A stretch of 64,000 nt of DNA. It comes from Arcobacter venerupis. Its GTDB lineage: Bacteria; Campylobacterota; Campylobacteria; Campylobacterales; Arcobacteraceae. The DNA lies in the NCBI RefSeq assembly GCF_013201665.1, contig NZ_CP053840.1:620001-684000 (forward strand), read 5' to 3'. Below the pieces are notes generated by a model that was not told the DNA's origin, made no database searches, and worked only from the letters and a program-made list of their open reading frames with translations. How positions within the stretch are numbered: position 1 is the first letter of the stretch; every line of letters starts with the position of its first letter. This document shows, in pieces, positions 1 through 8,324 of this stretch. The position numbers and the translations under genes were made by a program.

Positions 1-362
1 GTGGAACAATTATGGATTTAGAAATAGATAAAGCAAATTCAAATGAAGGGAAAAAACCAACAGATACTGCTTCTCAAATGGCAAAACTATATGCAGAATA
101 TAATATTCCTATGGTTCAAGGTTTAGCAGTAACAGGTGGAGCGTATTGGACAGGAAAATCATATAGAGATGCAGCAAATACAGAGGTTATTCCATCTTAT
201 ACAGTTTATGATGGAGGATTCAGATATAAAACTAAATTAGATAAATATCCAACAACCTATATCGTTAATGTTACAAATCTAACTAATAAAGAGTATTGGA
301 GAAGTTCAACATCTTTTGGTGAACCTAGAAATATAGCTTTATCTATGAAAGTAGAATTCTAA
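1..362 (+). CDS. TonB-dependent siderophore receptor, C-terminal part (cut by window start)
   Basis: The reading frame is open from the first bases, so this is the 3' end of a longer gene and not a short protein starting at the ATG at 12. The roughly 120 visible residues are the last beta-strands of an outer-membrane TonB receptor. They include the NVTNLTNKEYW segment and the usual terminal aromatic residue (MKVEF). The same stretch, including the last five residues, recurs at the end of the next gene, so the two are tandem paralogues. The gap to the next gene is only 19 nt with no terminator, so they are probably cotranscribed. The substrate cannot be told from this fragment; a ferric siderophore is likely from the neighbours. 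Confidence 0.85.
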   Translation, partial: GTIMDLEIDKANSNEGKKPTDTASQMAKLYAEYNIPMVQGLAVTGGAYWTGKSYRDAANTEVIPSYTVYDGGFRYKTKLDKYPTTYIVNVTNLTNKEYWRSSTSFGEPRNIALSMKVEF

Positions 363-381
363 TTGACAAAGGAAATATAGA

Positions 382-2496
382 ATGAAAAATATAAAAAGAA
401 AAATAATTCCATTATCTTTTTGTGTATCAATGATTTTTAGTGCTCAACTTTTAGCTGAAAATACAGATACCTTACTTGAAGAGGTAACAGTAAAAGAAAA
501 TATTCAAAATGGTTCAGCTGAATATGGATATTTGGTTGAAGAAGTAAAACAAGTAGGTCCTTGGGGAACAAAATCACTGCAAGATACTCCTTATTCTATG
601 ACTGTAATGCCTAAAGAGTTAATTGAAAATACTGTAGCTGGAGATATAAATCAAATTTATAAAATTAATCCATTAATTGGAACTCAAGATTCTGTATCTG
701 TATGGAATACTCCATGGGTTACTTATCGAGGATTCAGTAATGAAACTGCTATTTTAGATGGAATGAGCATGGGTGGATACTTATATAATGTAAGTATGGA
801 AGAGATGGAAAGAATTGAAACAATTAGTGGATTAACTGGTTTTATGTATGGGGTTGGGAATGTTGGAGGAACAAGTAATTATGTTTTAAAGAGACCAACT
901 TCAACAAAAATTACAAATGTAACCATAGGAAATTATGGTGGTGGACAATATTTTGGGCATATTGATGTAGGTGGGCCAATTGATGAAAAAGGTAAATTCG
1001 CTTATAGATTAAATGCTGCATATACAGATGGCGATACTGAAATTGCTGGGCAAAGTGTAGAAAAAGAGTTAATTAGTGGAGCAATTGATTGGAAAGTAAA
1101 TGATAATTTATTACTTCAAGTAGAAGCTGCACACCAACATTATAGATTAGATGGAATTATCCCACGTACTTTTTTCCGTAATATGGATATGCCAGCAGCT
1201 TTTGATGCAAGTAAACAATATTCGCCCAATTGGACCTATAATGAAACACAATCAAATAGAATAGGTTTAAATGCAACATGGAATATTAATGATATTTTTA
1301 CATTAAGAAGTGCTTATTTACATAAAGAAGATGAAATAGAATCAATCAAAACTTATTATTATATGTATGGTAATGGAAACTTCGATTGGGGAGTAACAAA
1401 ATCCGCTCCTCAATATCAAACTGCAGATGGAATATACTCTTATTTAGATGCAAGTTTTGATACAAAAGGAATAGAACACAAAGTTACAATGGGAATTTCA
1501 GCAGATAAATATAAAAGTGAACAATATGTTGATTCTTTTATAAATAGAAGATTTACTAACTCTAATATGTATGATTATATTAATTCCTCAGAACCAAATA
1601 TAGGAACATATGGAAAAGGAAATAAATATAAATCATCAGATTCTGCAAACACTAATATAATTTTGGGTGATGAGATAATTTTTAATAATCAATGGTCTAT
1701 TTTGGCTGGATTTAATCGTTCAAATATTGAAACTACAAGTTATAGTTCAACGGGTAATAAAACAGCTGAATACGATAAAACAGCTATTACACCAACTGTA
1801 TCTTTGATTTATAAACCAATAGAAAACTTAACAACATACACTACTTATATTGAATCTTTAGAACAAGGAACAATAGTTGGAGATACTTACAAAAATGCAA
1901 ATGCAATATTAGACCCACTTGTTAGTAAACAATATGAAGTTGGAGCAAAATACGCATTTACTGAAAAAGTTTTATTAAGTACTGCTCTATTTAGGATTGA
2001 AAAATCAAATCAATATTCAGATGATGGAACAGAATTTGGAACTTATGTTCAAGATGGTTTAGAAGTACATGAAGGAATAGAGTTAACAGTTACAGGAAAA
2101 GTTACTGATAGATTAACTGTTATGACTGGTGGAACATATATGGATTTAAGTATTGAAGATAGTAATGATGCTGCTTTAAAAGGTAAGGAGCCAACAGGTG
2201 TAGCTTCAAAACTTGCAAAAATCTATGCTGAATATGATTTAGCAAATATTAAAGGAGTAACTTTAACTGGTGGAGCATATTATACAGGTGAAAAAAATGT
2301 CGATTCTGCAAATACTGACAAAATACCAGGTGTTACTTTATTTGATGCAGGAGCTAGATATAAAACAAAAGTTAGTAATTATCCTACAACATTTCGTCTA
2401 AATGTTGCAAACCTAACTGATAAAGATTATTGGGCATCAACAGAAACACTTGGAACTCCAAGAAATATTGCATTTTCTATGAAAGTAGAATTCTAA
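382..2496 (+). CDS. TonB-dependent siderophore receptor
   Basis: This 704-residue outer-membrane receptor imports a ferric chelate using TonB energy. A signal peptide covers about residues 1-25 (ends near QLLAE). The plug domain follows (about 50-180, with DTPYSMTVMP and the YRGF segment), then a 22-strand barrel ending in a terminal Phe. The length is normal for the family. It follows the end of a paralogue in the same orientation and is followed by a terminator-like hairpin, a small membrane protein and a PepSY protein, the usual company of siderophore receptors. Receptor class is clear; the ligand is not determinable from sequence alone. Confidence 0.93.
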   Translation: MKNIKRKIIPLSFCVSMIFSAQLLAENTDTLLEEVTVKENIQNGSAEYGYLVEEVKQVGPWGTKSLQDTPYSMTVMPKELIENTVAGDINQIYKINPLIGTQDSVSVWNTPWVTYRGFSNETAILDGMSMGGYLYNVSMEEMERIETISGLTGFMYGVGNVGGTSNYVLKRPTSTKITNVTIGNYGGGQYFGHIDVGGPIDEKGKFAYRLNAAYTDGDTEIAGQSVEKELISGAIDWKVNDNLLLQVEAAHQHYRLDGIIPRTFFRNMDMPAAFDASKQYSPNWTYNETQSNRIGLNATWNINDIFTLRSAYLHKEDEIESIKTYYYMYGNGNFDWGVTKSAPQYQTADGIYSYLDASFDTKGIEHKVTMGISADKYKSEQYVDSFINRRFTNSNMYDYINSSEPNIGTYGKGNKYKSSDSANTNIILGDEIIFNNQWSILAGFNRSNIETTSYSSTGNKTAEYDKTAITPTVSLIYKPIENLTTYTTYIESLEQGTIVGDTYKNANAILDPLVSKQYEVGAKYAFTEKVLLSTALFRIEKSNQYSDDGTEFGTYVQDGLEVHEGIELTVTGKVTDRLTVMTGGTYMDLSIEDSNDAALKGKEPTGVASKLAKIYAEYDLANIKGVTLTGGAYYTGEKNVDSANTDKIPGVTLFDAGARYKTKVSNYPTTFRLNVANLTDKDYWASTETLGTPRNIAFSMKVEF

Positions 2497-2522
2497 AAAA
2501 GAGATTTTAAAAGTCTCTTTTT
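2496..2522 (+). terminator. Hairpin with T-run after the receptor gene
   Basis: A 9-bp stem (AAAAAGAGA paired with TCTCTTTTT) with a 9-nt A/T loop begins at the receptor stop codon and ends in T residues. It looks like an intrinsic terminator or attenuator. The next gene starts only 15 nt later, so some read-through is likely. Confidence 0.6.
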
Positions 2523-2537
2523 ATACATAGGAAAAAA

Positions 2538-2843
2538 ATGAAAAATTTAATAAAAACTTTATCAACCCCAGAACAATCTGGAAAAAAAATAGGATTATTT
2601 AGAACTCTCTGTGCTATTTTTGGAGGATTACTTGTATCTTATCTTGGGATGACTCTATTAATTTATATAATTCCAGGAATTCCTGGTGAATCTATAATTG
2701 TTCCATTACTTTTTAATACCATGGCTTGGGCAATGATAGCTTTGTGGATAAGTATTTCTCCTACAAAATTAAGTGCAATATTGAGAGTTGTAATTCCAAC
2801 TTTAATATTTACAATTTTAATAGCTATTTTATATAATATTTAA
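2538..2843 (+). CDS. Small inner-membrane protein of siderophore locus (DUF3649-like)
   Basis: The predicted protein has 101 residues with three hydrophobic segments (about 22-46, 53-72 and 79-99) and no catalytic motif. Its size, topology and position between a TonB receptor and a PepSY protein resemble the small DUF3649-type iron-uptake membrane proteins found in such loci. That family assignment rests on context and pattern, not on a diagnostic motif. It lies 8 nt before the next start and is surely in the same operon. Its role may be to assist inner-membrane handling or reduction of the ferric chelate, which is inference. Confidence 0.6.
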   Translation: MKNLIKTLSTPEQSGKKIGLFRTLCAIFGGLLVSYLGMTLLIYIIPGIPGESIIVPLLFNTMAWAMIALWISISPTKLSAILRVVIPTLIFTILIAILYNI

Positions 2844-2851
2844 GGTAAAAA

Positions 2852-4429
2852 ATGAACGAAAACGTAGAAAAAGAATCCAATAAACTATTAACTCAAAGAC
2901 TTCAAAGAGTACATGTGGCAACAGGTATAAGTTTTTCTTTAATCATGTATGTGGCCGTATTTTTTGGAATATTTGCAATTTTACTTCCCTATATTCAAGT
3001 ATGGGAAAAACCGTCTCGTCATTTTAAAACTGCTGATATTACAACTATTGATTATAGCTCTATGATAGACCCTGTTTTATCAAATCCAGACTATCCAAAA
3101 ATTAATCCTATTGAAATTATTTTTCCAGGATATATGGAAGATCCAGCATTAAAAATCTCAACAGATTTTGTAAAAACAAAAGTTTTTAATCCAAATACAA
3201 ATCAAGAAGTTGAAAATGAAGATGAATTGTCTCAATTAGCTAGATTTTTAAATCATATGCATTATGGAAGACCATTTAAAGATTTTGGATATATGCTTTT
3301 TGGTTTTACAGCGGTTGCTGGAATGTTTTTAGTTATTGGTGGAGTAATTTTAATTATAAAAATAAAATATAAAAATAGTACTAAAACAACAAGTGGAAAA
3401 TTCTCAAAATGGCATAGAAAAATATTTACTTGGGTTTTTCCACCTTTTATCATCATTACTCTAACGGGTGCTTATATGAATATTGGATTTGATGGTTCAG
3501 CACCTATGACATATTTAGCTTCAAAAGGACAAACTTCAGAAGTATGGAATTTAACAGGGCCAGTTTTATTTCCAGATGAGCCTAGACTTGAAAAGAAAAA
3601 TGATAATGTTCCTATGCTTGCTATAAATGAATTATTAAAAAAAGCAAAAGAAATAAATCCTAATATTGATTTTCAAATGGTAAAAATTATCAATTGGCAA
3701 GACACAAGTGCCATAGCAAAATTTGAGGGATATAACCCTTATATGCCATTTTTAAATGGTATTTCAAACAAACCAAGTGTAACACTAAGTGGAGTTGATG
3801 GAAGATTAATATCTCAACAAAAAGTAATGGATAAACATTGGAGTGGACTATTTTATGATAGTGTATTTTTCTTACACTTTTTATTTGGAGTTGATACTTT
3901 TACTCGACTTTTAATAGCAACAATTATGAGTATTTCAACTTTTGCTTTAGGTTTTGGTGTTTTATTATGGCTAGAAAAAAAAGCAAGAAAAATACCTGAA
4001 TCAGTACCAGTTTATCAATGGATGGGAAAATTATCATTAAGTGTAATGATAGGAGTTATTCCTGCAACTGGATTATTGTTTTTTCTTCAATGGCTTTTAC
4101 CTTTTGATATGGAAAATAGAGTTGTATTACAAAAAGGACTTTTTGCTCTTTTATGGTTATCCACTTTAACTTGGTCATTTTATAGATTAAACTCTTATCA
4201 AGCTGCAAAAGAGTTTTTATTTTTAGGTGGGATTTTATTTATTTTAAGTCCAATAATTCACTTCTACAATAGTGGATTTTCACCTATAGAATTATATAAA
4301 AATGATATGACAAGTATTTTAAGTGTTGATATTGCTCTGTTTATTTTTGGAAGTTTACTTGTTTTTATTGCTATTAAATTACCACAAAAAAGAGTTGACG
4401 TTCAAAAATTTTGGACAAAAAATTTATAA
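2852..4429 (+). CDS. PepSY-associated transmembrane protein (siderophore/iron utilisation)
   Basis: This is a 525-residue inner-membrane protein. Hydrophobic helices lie near residues 25-48, 147-170, 190-210 and 345-375, with a further cluster from about 390 to 505. A periplasmic PepSY-type region sits between them. His residues flank the helices (for example KWHRK and HFLFG), as in PepSY_TM proteins that probably bind haem and pass electrons to periplasmic ferric siderophores. It follows the small membrane protein by 8 nt and precedes a periplasmic protein gene by 12 nt. The reductase role is known for some family members and is inferred here. Confidence 0.85.
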   Translation: MNENVEKESNKLLTQRLQRVHVATGISFSLIMYVAVFFGIFAILLPYIQVWEKPSRHFKTADITTIDYSSMIDPVLSNPDYPKINPIEIIFPGYMEDPALKISTDFVKTKVFNPNTNQEVENEDELSQLARFLNHMHYGRPFKDFGYMLFGFTAVAGMFLVIGGVILIIKIKYKNSTKTTSGKFSKWHRKIFTWVFPPFIIITLTGAYMNIGFDGSAPMTYLASKGQTSEVWNLTGPVLFPDEPRLEKKNDNVPMLAINELLKKAKEINPNIDFQMVKIINWQDTSAIAKFEGYNPYMPFLNGISNKPSVTLSGVDGRLISQQKVMDKHWSGLFYDSVFFLHFLFGVDTFTRLLIATIMSISTFALGFGVLLWLEKKARKIPESVPVYQWMGKLSLSVMIGVIPATGLLFFLQWLLPFDMENRVVLQKGLFALLWLSTLTWSFYRLNSYQAAKEFLFLGGILFILSPIIHFYNSGFSPIELYKNDMTSILSVDIALFIFGSLLVFIAIKLPQKRVDVQKFWTKNL

Positions 4430-4441
4430 AAAAGGATTCTT

Positions 4442-4933
4442 ATGAAAAAAATTATATATATATTTCTTTTAATTAGTTCATATATTTACGCCCATGAAAT
4501 TATGATGAATGTTGTTGATAACAAAGATAATACAGTAACTGTAATAGGTGGAGAGACAATTCCTGGAGCTTTGATAAAATTTGAATCATTAAAAACAGGT
4601 GAGGTTTTATTTAAACAAAGATTACCACAAGAGAGTGAATTAACGATTTCAATTCCAAATGAACCTTATCAAATAGTTTTAGATGCAGGTCCTGGAGAAA
4701 AAGTGGTAAAAGATGGAATTCTTTTAAGTGGTGATAATTTTGATAAATCAACAATAAAAGCACACGTAATAGAAAAATTAACAAAACCTGAACATGAAGA
4801 AGAGGAGTTTGATTCTCTTACTTTGTCATTATTTATAATTGGATTTATCTTACTTTTATTAACTATTTATTTTAGTGCAAAAAATAGTAATAAAATTTTA
4901 ATTCAATTAAAAGATTCTCATCAACATACGTAA
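4442..4933 (+). CDS. Periplasmic, C-terminally anchored protein of unknown function
   Basis: The protein has 163 residues. A cleavable signal peptide (about 1-17, ending IYA) is followed by a beta-rich domain of roughly 90 residues, an acidic KPEHEEEEF linker and one C-terminal membrane helix (about 127-145). The layout is that of a small periplasmic beta-sandwich tethered to the inner membrane. The His and Glu residues before the helix could bind metal. It is the last gene of the receptor/PepSY operon, which suggests a part in iron handling. I do not recognise a named family. Confidence 0.6.
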   Translation: MKKIIYIFLLISSYIYAHEIMMNVVDNKDNTVTVIGGETIPGALIKFESLKTGEVLFKQRLPQESELTISIPNEPYQIVLDAGPGEKVVKDGILLSGDNFDKSTIKAHVIEKLTKPEHEEEEFDSLTLSLFIIGFILLLLTIYFSAKNSNKILIQLKDSHQHT

Positions 4934-4998
4934 AATTCTTTTATGATTTAAGTATTCGTTTTATGTGTTAACATAGAACTTTATACTTGGATTATTTT

Positions 4999-5015
4999 AA
5001 TAACGATTATCAATT
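4999..5015 (+). promoter_or_regulatory. Fur-type box upstream of hemP
   Basis: The 17-nt element AATAACGATTATCAATT resembles the Fur 7-1-7 operator (consensus TGATAATNATTATCA). It recurs with one change at 9401-9417, before the PiuB-like gene. A second A/T-rich half-match (CATTATCATTCG) follows at about 5038-5049. It sits roughly 80 nt before the hemP start, so iron repression of hemP and perhaps the following receptor is likely. Confidence 0.55.
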
Positions 5016-5094
5016 TTATAAAAGATTAAGTTTTACTTCATTATCATTCGATTAATACTTCGTTAATAAATTATTTCTTTTATTAATAAAGTAA

Positions 5095-5247
5095 ATGAAA
5101 ATAGGTATTAAAGTGAAAGAAAATAAAGATAAACAATTAGATTCAAAAGAGATTTTTGAAAAAGAAAAAACTATTGAAATCATTCATGATGGGCAATCTT
5201 ATTACTTAAAAATCACAAAAGCGAATAAATTAATACTGACAAAATAA
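5095..5247 (+). CDS. hemP: HemP-family hemin uptake protein (short)
   Basis: This 50-residue gene is easy to miss. It reads MKIGIKVKENKDK and then a conserved core ending in ITKANKLILTK. HemP proteins share a core in which a short hydrophobic strand with HxGxxYxLxIT is followed by a terminal KLILTK; IIHDGQSYYLKIT and KLILTK match it closely. The ATG at 5095 is chosen; an in-frame GTG at 5113 is an alternative, and neither has a strong Shine-Dalgarno. It lies between a Fur-type box and a TonB receptor. HemP is linked to haem and iron uptake and in some bacteria acts as a transcriptional activator of the receptor gene, though the mechanism in this group is unknown. Confidence 0.75.
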   Translation: MKIGIKVKENKDKQLDSKEIFEKEKTIEIIHDGQSYYLKITKANKLILTK

Positions 5248-5262
5248 TTACAAAAATAAATC

Positions 5263-5302
5263 TAGCCAGCCATAGTAAAGTTCTCCTACAAATAGCCAGC
5301 CA
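5263..5302 (+). repeat. Pair of TAGCCAGCCA direct repeats
   Basis: The decamer TAGCCAGCCA occurs at 5263-5272 and 5293-5302, exactly 30 nt apart start to start (about three helical turns). It is unusually G+C-rich for this intergenic region. It lies between hemP and the receptor gene, so a protein-binding or RNA-pairing site acting on the receptor is plausible. Confidence 0.5.
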
Positions 5303-5343
5303 ATTTTAAAGTTAAGTAATAAATTTACTTTATCGTAAGCTGG
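5296..5343 (+). other. Possible leader RNA stem-loop before the receptor gene
   Basis: CCAGC (5296-5300) can pair with GCTGG (5339-5343). Inside it TAAAGT (5307-5312) can pair with ACTTTA (5327-5332), giving a two-tier stem-loop that uses the second TAGCCAGCCA repeat. It would lie in the 5' leader of the TTG-start receptor mRNA. Function is unproven. Confidence 0.35.
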
Positions 5344-5402
5344 TATTAAATAAATAAATAAAATTATTTATTTAAGAATAAAACTTTCCATGGAGGAAAA
5401 AA

Positions 5403-7559
5403 TTGAATAAATATATTACAAGTAAGAAACATAAAACTGCAAATTATTTAGGCGCATCAGTTGTTACAGCAACTGTATTATTAACATCACCAATTATTTT
5501 ACAAGCTGAATCAACAGTTTTACAAAAAGTTGATGTTGTTGGAGTTGAAGATTTAGATTATTCAAATAGTTATAAAGTTAATAAATCATCATCATCAAAA
5601 GTTACACAAGATTTAGTTGATACCCCTCAAACAATTACTGTTATTACAAAAAAAGTAATGGAAGAACAACAAGCAACAACTTTAGTTGAAGCTCTTAGAA
5701 ATACTCCTGGTATTACATTAAATCTTGGTGAAAATGGAAATACAAACTCTAAAGATAATATTAATATGAGAGGGTTTGATGCTCAAGGAAGTATTTATAA
5801 AGATGGAATTAGAGATTTAGCAAACTCAAGTAAAGATACATTTAACACAGAAGCAGTTGAAGTTACAAAAGGTGGAGTTGGAGCTGATAATGGAAGAGGT
5901 GTTTCATCTGGATACATAAATCAAGTTACAAAATCAGCTACAAATAAAGATGAAGTTGCAGGAACTTTGGGTTATAGTACAGCAAAAAATGCTAGATTAA
6001 CAGCTGATTTAAATAAAAAACTAAATGAAACAACAGGTGTTAGATTAAATGTAATGAAACAAGATGGTGAAGTTGCTGGTCGTGATGAAGTTGAAATTGA
6101 TAGAACAGGAATTGCTGGTTCTGTTGGATTTGGAATAGGAACAGCTACAAGAACAACTATTAATTATGAACATACAGAACAAGATGATGTTCCAGATGGA
6201 GGAATTCCAACTGTTGGATTAGACGGAAGCGCACAAAAAGCTGATACTTCTACATTTTATGGAAGTTCTGATGATTTTGAAGAAGCAAAAAATGATACAT
6301 TTACTATAAAATTTGAACAAGATATATCAGATAATACAATATTTACAAATACTTCAAGATATGCAAAAACAAATCAAGAAATGTTATTAACATCTCCATT
6401 TAATTTTTCAACTACTGCAAATACTGTAACAAGATCAATGCATGCAAGATGGCAAGAAAATGAAATATTGACAAATCAATCTAATTTTACAACAGAAATA
6501 CAAACTGGTATGTTATTACATAAAATTAGTACAGGTATAGAATTAATAAAAGAGAATCAAGTTACAAAAAATTATACTTCTCAAACAGCGCAAACTTCAA
6601 GTTTATATAATCCAACTAATATTTCTTGGAGTGATTTAACATTATCTGGACAAAAAAGTGATGGAGAAACTACAACTGTTGGCGCTTATTTATTTGATTC
6701 AATAAATATTGGAGAAAAATTCATCTTTACAGGTGGAGGAAGATTTGATAAATATGACACAACTAATGATATAGTTTCAAGTACTTTAGTTCCATCGACA
6801 ATAGAAGATAAAGGAAATCTAAATAGTTATAAAGCAGGGTTAGTTTACAAACCACTTGATAATGGAAGTGTATATATTTCACGAGCTACAACACAATTAG
6901 CACCAGGTGGAGCAAACTTTACTTTAAGTGCAACAACTACAAGTGCAAATAACCCAAATATGGAACCACAAAAATCAACTACTGATGAAATTGGTACAAA
7001 ATGGGATTTATTAAATAATAGATTATCTTTAACAACAGCAATATATAAAACTGTTGTAGAAAATGAAACTATGACTGAATCAGATGGAAGTACATCTCAA
7101 AATGGAGAAAAAGAGGTTGAAGGTATTGAATTTGGTGCAGTTGGAGAAATTACAGATAAATGGAATATCACAGCTGGTCTTGCAAAAATGAATACTGAAT
7201 ATACAAATTCTACATCAACAAATGAAGGTTTGAGTTTAAGATTCTCTCCTGAGCATACAGCTACACTTTGGTCAACTTATAAATTTACTTCAGTATTTAA
7301 TGTAGGAGTTGGAGCAAGATACGTAGGAACACAAACTGTAACAACAAGTACAACATCAACTGCTCCAATTAAAAAAATTGATGAATATACTGTGTATGAT
7401 GCAATGGCTTCTTATAAATTTAATAAAAATTTAACATATCAATTAAATATTTATAATTTAACAGATGAAGAGTATGTATCAAATATGAATAATGCTGGAA
7501 GAAGATACACTCCAGGTGCTTCAAGAAGTGGATTATTAACACTTGCATATAAATTTTAA
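5403..7559 (+). CDS. Fiu/PiuA-like TonB-dependent catecholate siderophore receptor
   Basis: This is a 718-residue outer-membrane receptor. The start is a TTG at 5403, six nt after a strong GGAGG. A long signal sequence (cleaved near LQAES) precedes the plug (about 70-180, DTPQTITVITKKVMEE, NMRGFDAQGS, EVTKGGVGADNGRG). The barrel ends LTLAYKF. The gene is followed by a PKHD-type hydroxylase and a PepSY protein. That order is the fiu-ybiX / piuA-piuC-piuB arrangement, where the receptor imports monomeric catechol-iron complexes. The catecholate assignment therefore rests on both sequence style and neighbours. Likely Fur-controlled through the upstream region. Confidence 0.9.
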   Translation: MNKYITSKKHKTANYLGASVVTATVLLTSPIILQAESTVLQKVDVVGVEDLDYSNSYKVNKSSSSKVTQDLVDTPQTITVITKKVMEEQQATTLVEALRNTPGITLNLGENGNTNSKDNINMRGFDAQGSIYKDGIRDLANSSKDTFNTEAVEVTKGGVGADNGRGVSSGYINQVTKSATNKDEVAGTLGYSTAKNARLTADLNKKLNETTGVRLNVMKQDGEVAGRDEVEIDRTGIAGSVGFGIGTATRTTINYEHTEQDDVPDGGIPTVGLDGSAQKADTSTFYGSSDDFEEAKNDTFTIKFEQDISDNTIFTNTSRYAKTNQEMLLTSPFNFSTTANTVTRSMHARWQENEILTNQSNFTTEIQTGMLLHKISTGIELIKENQVTKNYTSQTAQTSSLYNPTNISWSDLTLSGQKSDGETTTVGAYLFDSINIGEKFIFTGGGRFDKYDTTNDIVSSTLVPSTIEDKGNLNSYKAGLVYKPLDNGSVYISRATTQLAPGGANFTLSATTTSANNPNMEPQKSTTDEIGTKWDLLNNRLSLTTAIYKTVVENETMTESDGSTSQNGEKEVEGIEFGAVGEITDKWNITAGLAKMNTEYTNSTSTNEGLSLRFSPEHTATLWSTYKFTSVFNVGVGARYVGTQTVTTSTTSTAPIKKIDEYTVYDAMASYKFNKNLTYQLNIYNLTDEEYVSNMNNAGRRYTPGASRSGLLTLAYKF

Positions 7560-7563
7560 ATAG

Positions 7564-7583
7564 TTCAATCCGAAAGGATTGAA
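7564..7583 (+). terminator. Hairpin after the receptor gene
   Basis: TTCAATCC and GGATTGAA form a perfect 8-bp stem with a GAAA tetraloop, followed by TTATTATTTT. It begins 5 nt after the receptor stop. It is a weak terminator or an mRNA-stabilising 3' structure that would give less hydroxylase than receptor. Confidence 0.6.
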
Positions 7584-7591
7584 TTATTATT

Positions 7592-7622
7592 TTATAAATG
7601 GAATTATTGATTTCATTTATAA
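7592..7622 (+). other. Second hairpin, just before the hydroxylase ribosome binding site
   Basis: TTATAAATG followed by GAAT pairs with ATTT followed by CATTTATAA. This makes a 13-bp stem with one G-T pair and a 5-nt loop. It ends about ten nt before the AAGGAAG that precedes the ATG at 7644, so it could influence transcription or translation of the hydroxylase. Confidence 0.45.
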
Positions 7623-7643
7623 AGTAATAAAAGGAAGATAAAA

Positions 7644-8324
7644 ATGCTTTTACATATACCAAATGTATTAACAAAGGAACAACTAATTGAGTGTAGAAAA
7701 CTCTTAGAAAAAGCTTCTTGGATAGATGGAAAACTAACAGCTGGTTCACAAGCTGTTAATGTAAAAAGTAATCTACAATTAGCTGAGAATGATCCTTTAT
7801 TAAAATATTTAAGAGAGATAATAACTTCTTCTTTAAAAGCAAATCCTCTATTTGTATCAGCTGCTTTACCAAATCATATAATTTCTCCATTTGTAAATAG
7901 ATATGAAAATAGTGGTGCTTATGGGAATCATGTTGATAACTCAATTTTATATGATGCAACTATTGGTAAAAGCTATCGTACAGATATTTCTTGTTCACTA
8001 TTTTTCACAGATCCACAAGAGTATGAAGGTGGTGAAATGGTTATCGAAGATACTTTTGGAACACATGAAGTAAAACTTCCAGCAGGGGATTTACTTCTTT
8101 ATCCATCTACTTCTTTACATAGAGTTGAACCAGTTACAAAAGGTGTTAGAATGGTGAGTTTCATGTGGATTCAAAGTATGATTAGAAGTGCTTGGAAAAG
8201 AAGTATTTTATTTGAACTTGATAACACAATTCAAAGCTTAAGGGCTAAATATGGCGAAACACAAGAAGCTGTAAATTTATCAATTCATTATCATAAACTA
8301 CTTCAAGAGTGGGCAGAAATTTGA
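7644..8324 (+). CDS. piuC: PKHD-type Fe(II)/2-oxoglutarate hydroxylase (PiuC/YbiX family)
   Basis: The protein has 226 residues, almost the same length as E. coli YbiX. The iron-binding His-x-Asp is visible in GNHVDNSI (about 93-100), and the distal His in TSLHRVEPV with the 2-oxoglutarate-binding Arg in KGVRMVSF (about 155-175). Family members are cytosolic dioxygenases always found beside Fiu/PiuA-type receptors. They are thought to modify imported catechol siderophores or receptor-linked substrates, but the substrate is not established. It follows the receptor by 84 nt holding two hairpins and overlaps the next gene. Confidence 0.92.
   Translation: MLLHIPNVLTKEQLIECRKLLEKASWIDGKLTAGSQAVNVKSNLQLAENDPLLKYLREIITSSLKANPLFVSAALPNHIISPFVNRYENSGAYGNHVDNSILYDATIGKSYRTDISCSLFFTDPQEYEGGEMVIEDTFGTHEVKLPAGDLLLYPSTSLHRVEPVTKGVRMVSFMWIQSMIRSAWKRSILFELDNTIQSLRAKYGETQEAVNLSIHYHKLLQEWAEI

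Noticed and set aside
5263-5302. CRISPR-like repeat-spacer unit
   Set aside because: Only two 10-nt copies exist and no cas gene is near.
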